64,000 bases of DNA from Myxococcales bacterium (GTDB taxonomy: Bacteria > Myxococcota > Myxococcia > Myxococcales > JAKAPL01), in the NCBI GenBank assembly GCA_021783235.1, contig JAJXUD010000001.1:183569-247568 (forward strand), given 5' to 3'. Numbering within the stretch: the stretch's first letter is position 1; the number at the start of each line of letters is the position of its first letter. The notes beneath the pieces were generated by a model, which worked only from the letters and a program-made list of their open reading frames with translations, was not told the origin of the DNA and did not search any database. The position numbers and the translations under genes are program-made. Positions 61,289 through 64,000 of the stretch are shown here, in pieces.

Positions 61289-61975
61289 TTGCCTGCGGCC
61301 GTGCCCCGCATCCCCCGCCGCCTCCTCGTCGACCTCGGCTCCACCAACCACTGCACCTGGCGCAGCCACAACTGCTCCCTCGTCCTCGAGGACGACGCCG
61401 CCAAGCGCTTCTTCCTCGACCTCCTGCGCAAGTACGCCCCGCGCCACGGCATCCTCGTCCGCTCCTACTGCCTCATGGGCACCCACCCGCACGTCGTCGT
61501 CGTCGCGACCCGGGGCCAGGAGGAGTTCAGCCGCTTCTGGAAGGTCGTCAACCAGCTCTTCGCCCGCTGGTACAACGGGCGCCAGCAGAGTCGCCGCGGC
61601 CAGGTCGTGACCCAGCGCATGAAGTCGCCGCTGATCCAGCCCGGCGCGAGCGGTCGCCACGTCCTCACCGTGATGCGCTACGGCGACCTGAACCCCGTGC
61701 GCGCCGGGATGGTCCGCGCCCCCAAGGACTACGCCTGGTCGAGCTACCGCCACTACGCCTTCGGCGAGTCGAACGAGCTCATCGACGACGAGCCGGAGTA
61801 CCTCGCGCTCGGGCGCACACCGGCGCAGCGCCGGGAAGCTTACCGCCAGCTCTTCGCAAGGTCGCTCTCCGAGACACTCCGCGTCCGGCGGCCAGACATC
61901 GTCGAGGGCGCCTTCTACGGCGACGTCGACTGGGCGCTCCAGCGCGCGCCCCGCGCGGCCGGCCCCCCGGGGTAG
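61289..61975 (+). mobile_element. REP-associated tyrosine transposase (RAYT, Y1_Tnp/IS200-like)
   Basis: YCLMGTHPHVVVVA (HUH), MRYGDLNPVRAGMVRAPKDYAWSSYRHY. Confidence 0.9.
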
Positions 61976-62361
61976 GCCCCGTCTCGCGCGCAGCGAAGGG
62001 CAACCGGCCGGCCAGGCGAGCCGCACGGCCCTCGTCCGCCCATTTCGGCCTACCTCGCGGCCGGCTGGAACCCGTCCGCATCGTTCCCGGTCGTTCGTGG
62101 AGCCCCGCGAGCTCACCTTCTGGACCGAAGCCCCAGCATTGCTCCAGACGCAAGACTCCGCACGTCTCGAAGACGGGAATGCGCGCGGTCTTGCTCACGG
62201 AATCGTCCGTCACCATCCGCCCGGACGGGACGAGCAGCTCGACCTGATCCAGGAACGGCTTCGCCGAACCAGGGCGCAGGAGCGGCCCGGGGCGCCCTCG
62301 CCGCGGCGGCCATCGGCCTCGTGCTCGAGGAGCTGCTGCTCTGGGAGGCGGGCGCGGGCCG

Positions 62362-63012
62362 TTGCCCGCCGTCGCGCCGGAGGCTACTGTCGCCGCCTTG
62401 AAAATGGATCCCAGACCCGCCGCCGATCCGCCGGTCCGATCGGGCGCGGATCCCAGCTTCACCGAGCTGGTGCGGCGGCTCCAGCCCTCGCTCCTCCGCT
62501 TCGCGCGCGGCCTCGTGAGGTCCGAGGCAACCGCCGAGGAGGTCGTCCAGGAGACCTGGACGGCCGTGGTCGAACGAATCGGCGAGTTTCGCGGCGACAG
62601 CTCACTCAAGAGCTGGATCTTCGCCATCCTGGTGAAGCGGGCCGCGACGCGCGCGAGGCTGGAAGGGCGGTCGATCCCCTTCTCGGCCCTCGAGCCGGAG
62701 GACTCCGCGAACGGCTCCCCATTCGACGAGCGAGGCGGCTGGCGCCCCGAGGAGGCTCCGGGGGCCTGGCCCAATCCCGAGGACGACGCCATCGCGCGTG
62801 AGGGCGTCCGCCTCCTCGAGGAGGGGCTCTCCCGCCTCCCCGCCTCGCAGCGCGCCGTGGTGATCCTGCGGGACGTCGAGGGGCTGTCGGCCGCGGAGGC
62901 TTGTAACGTTCTCGACGTGGGGGAGACGAACCAACGGGTGCTCCTCCACCGAGGTCGCAGCGCGCTGCGCGCCCTGCTCGCCGAGCGATGGCGGGAACCG
63001 AAAGGACGATAG
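62362..63012 (+). CDS. RNA polymerase sigma-70 family (ECF) factor
   Basis: LVRSEATAEEVVQETWTAVVERIGEFRGDSSLKSWIFAILVKRA; LPASQRAVVILRDVEGLSAAEACNVLDV. Confidence 0.95.
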   Translation: MPAVAPEATVAALKMDPRPAADPPVRSGADPSFTELVRRLQPSLLRFARGLVRSEATAEEVVQETWTAVVERIGEFRGDSSLKSWIFAILVKRAATRARLEGRSIPFSALEPEDSANGSPFDERGGWRPEEAPGAWPNPEDDAIAREGVRLLEEGLSRLPASQRAVVILRDVEGLSAAEACNVLDVGETNQRVLLHRGRSALRALLAERWREPKGR

Positions 63013-63016
63013 CGCC

Positions 63017-63253
63017 GTGCTCGCCTGCAAAGACATCCACGAGCTCGCCACCGACTATCAGGAGCATGCCCTCCCGTGGGGCAAGCGGCTGCAGTTCCGG
63101 CTCCACCTGCTCCTCTGCGACGCCTGCCGCGCCCTTCTCGCCCAGCTCGAGCGGACGCGAACGCTGCTCGGCCGGCTCGGGGGCGGCGAGCTCACGAAGG
63201 CCGAGGAGGACGAGATTCTCTCCGTCCTGCGCGGCCCCGCGCCGCGCCCGTAA
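63017..63253 (+). CDS. Small zinc-finger anti-sigma-like protein
   Basis: CKDIHELATDYQEHALP..RLHLLLCDACRALL. Confidence 0.8.
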   Translation: MLACKDIHELATDYQEHALPWGKRLQFRLHLLLCDACRALLAQLERTRTLLGRLGGGELTKAEEDEILSVLRGPAPRP

Positions 63254-63322
63254 CGTTTCTCCCCGATGGGAGACTGATCTCCAGACCGCCCGATCCACGG
63301 GCGGCGGAGCAGGAGGTCGACC

Positions 63323-63454
63323 GTGGCGAAGATCTGTCCCATCGATGGCTGCAAGAAGAAGCCCGGCCTGTGCGTGCACGACTGGATGATGATCGCGATG
63401 GCTGGCGCGATGATGATCCTCGCGGGCGCCCACTGGGGCCTGCACGTCGTCTGA
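63323..63454 (+). CDS. 43-aa Cys-rich single-TM protein
   Basis: GTG start; VAKICPIDGCKKKPGLCVHDWMMIAMAGAMMILAGAHWGLHVV; below the 60-aa ORF-track cut-off. Confidence 0.55.
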   Translation: MAKICPIDGCKKKPGLCVHDWMMIAMAGAMMILAGAHWGLHVV

Positions 63455-63466
63455 GGAAGGGCGACC

Positions 63467-63919
63467 GTGTCCGCGACGGCAAACGCCCAGCTGCCGTGGG
63501 AAGGCCGGCGAGCCACGCCGGCCTTCCCCTGGCGCATCCTCTCGAAGGCCGGCGAAGGCGCGATGGGCGAAGTCTACCTCGCCGAGGATCAGGATCTCGG
63601 CCGGAGGGTCGCGATCAAGGTCATCAAGCCCGAGCTGCTCTCCTCGCTCTCGGCCGCCGACGCCCAGGCCGCGATCCAGCGGTTCGTCCAGGAGGCGCGG
63701 GCCGCCGCGGCCCTCTCCCACCCCGGCGTGCCGGCGGTCCACCGGATCGGCACCGAGGGCGGCTGGCCCTACATCGTCATGGAGTGGCTCGACGGCCAGA
63801 CCCTCGACGGGATCCTCGCCGGGAGGCGACGGTTGCCAGCGGAGCAGGCCGCCTGGCTCGGTCTCCAAGTTCTCTCGGTATTGGAGACCGCTTGTATGAC
63901 CTGCACTCATGGGATCTGA
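63467..63919 (+). pseudogene. Ser/Thr protein kinase truncated before the catalytic loop
   Basis: GEGAMGEVYLAEDQDLGRRVAIKVIKP..GVPAVHRIG..YIVMEWLDGQTL..GLQVLSVLETACMTCTHGI*; HRDLKP never reached. Confidence 0.7.
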
Positions 63920-64000
63920 CCTTCATGAGTCGCCGCCGTACTGACGAGACTCGGAACGAGTCTTCTCTGCGCCTGTTCCCGGAGGGGTGGAGGGGGGGCC

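Overview
High-GC (myxobacterial/deltaproteobacterial-looking) chromosome segment. Housekeeping flanks: cyclophilin end, era, der, YfgM-like TPR, BamB-like, two NUDIX, guaA, guaB, Mrp/ApbC, SppA, DedA, Ser/Thr kinase, miaB, RlmD-like methyltransferase, CoA-transferase A/B and thiolase. Two accessory regions stand out. (1) ~5.9-26.5 kb holds two syntenic ~10-kb prophage-like modules back to back: A on the minus strand (~5.9-15.67 kb) and B on the plus strand (~15.67-26.5 kb). Each has a HerA/FtsK-type P-loop ATPase, a 430-486 aa capsid candidate, many tiny membrane proteins, a transglycosylase/lysozyme and a Cys-rich lipoprotein; B also has an HUH Rep. This resembles tailless, membrane-containing phages of the PM2/FLiP (double-jelly-roll) type. 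The modules are bounded by short direct repeats at 5.893, 15.67 and 26.496 kb. Reading across these, they appear to have integrated in the signal-peptide codons of a host lipoprotein gene just downstream of guaA, and each module end supplies a new in-frame ATG. No integrase gene was recognised. B also carries a likely Acb2/Tad1-hairpin (anti-CBASS sponge) ORF. (2) 49.3-57.2 kb (minus) is a fluoride-response gene run led by a textbook fluoride (crcB) riboswitch: PP2C, ClC-CBS, DUF190, CrcB, dynamin-like GTPase, a frameshifted enolase and a P-loop ATPase. The right end has a palindromic 21/42-bp repeat array next to a REP-associated tyrosine transposase (RAYT) gene, and a Ser/Thr kinase truncated near the window edge. 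All family calls are by eye; no searches were run.
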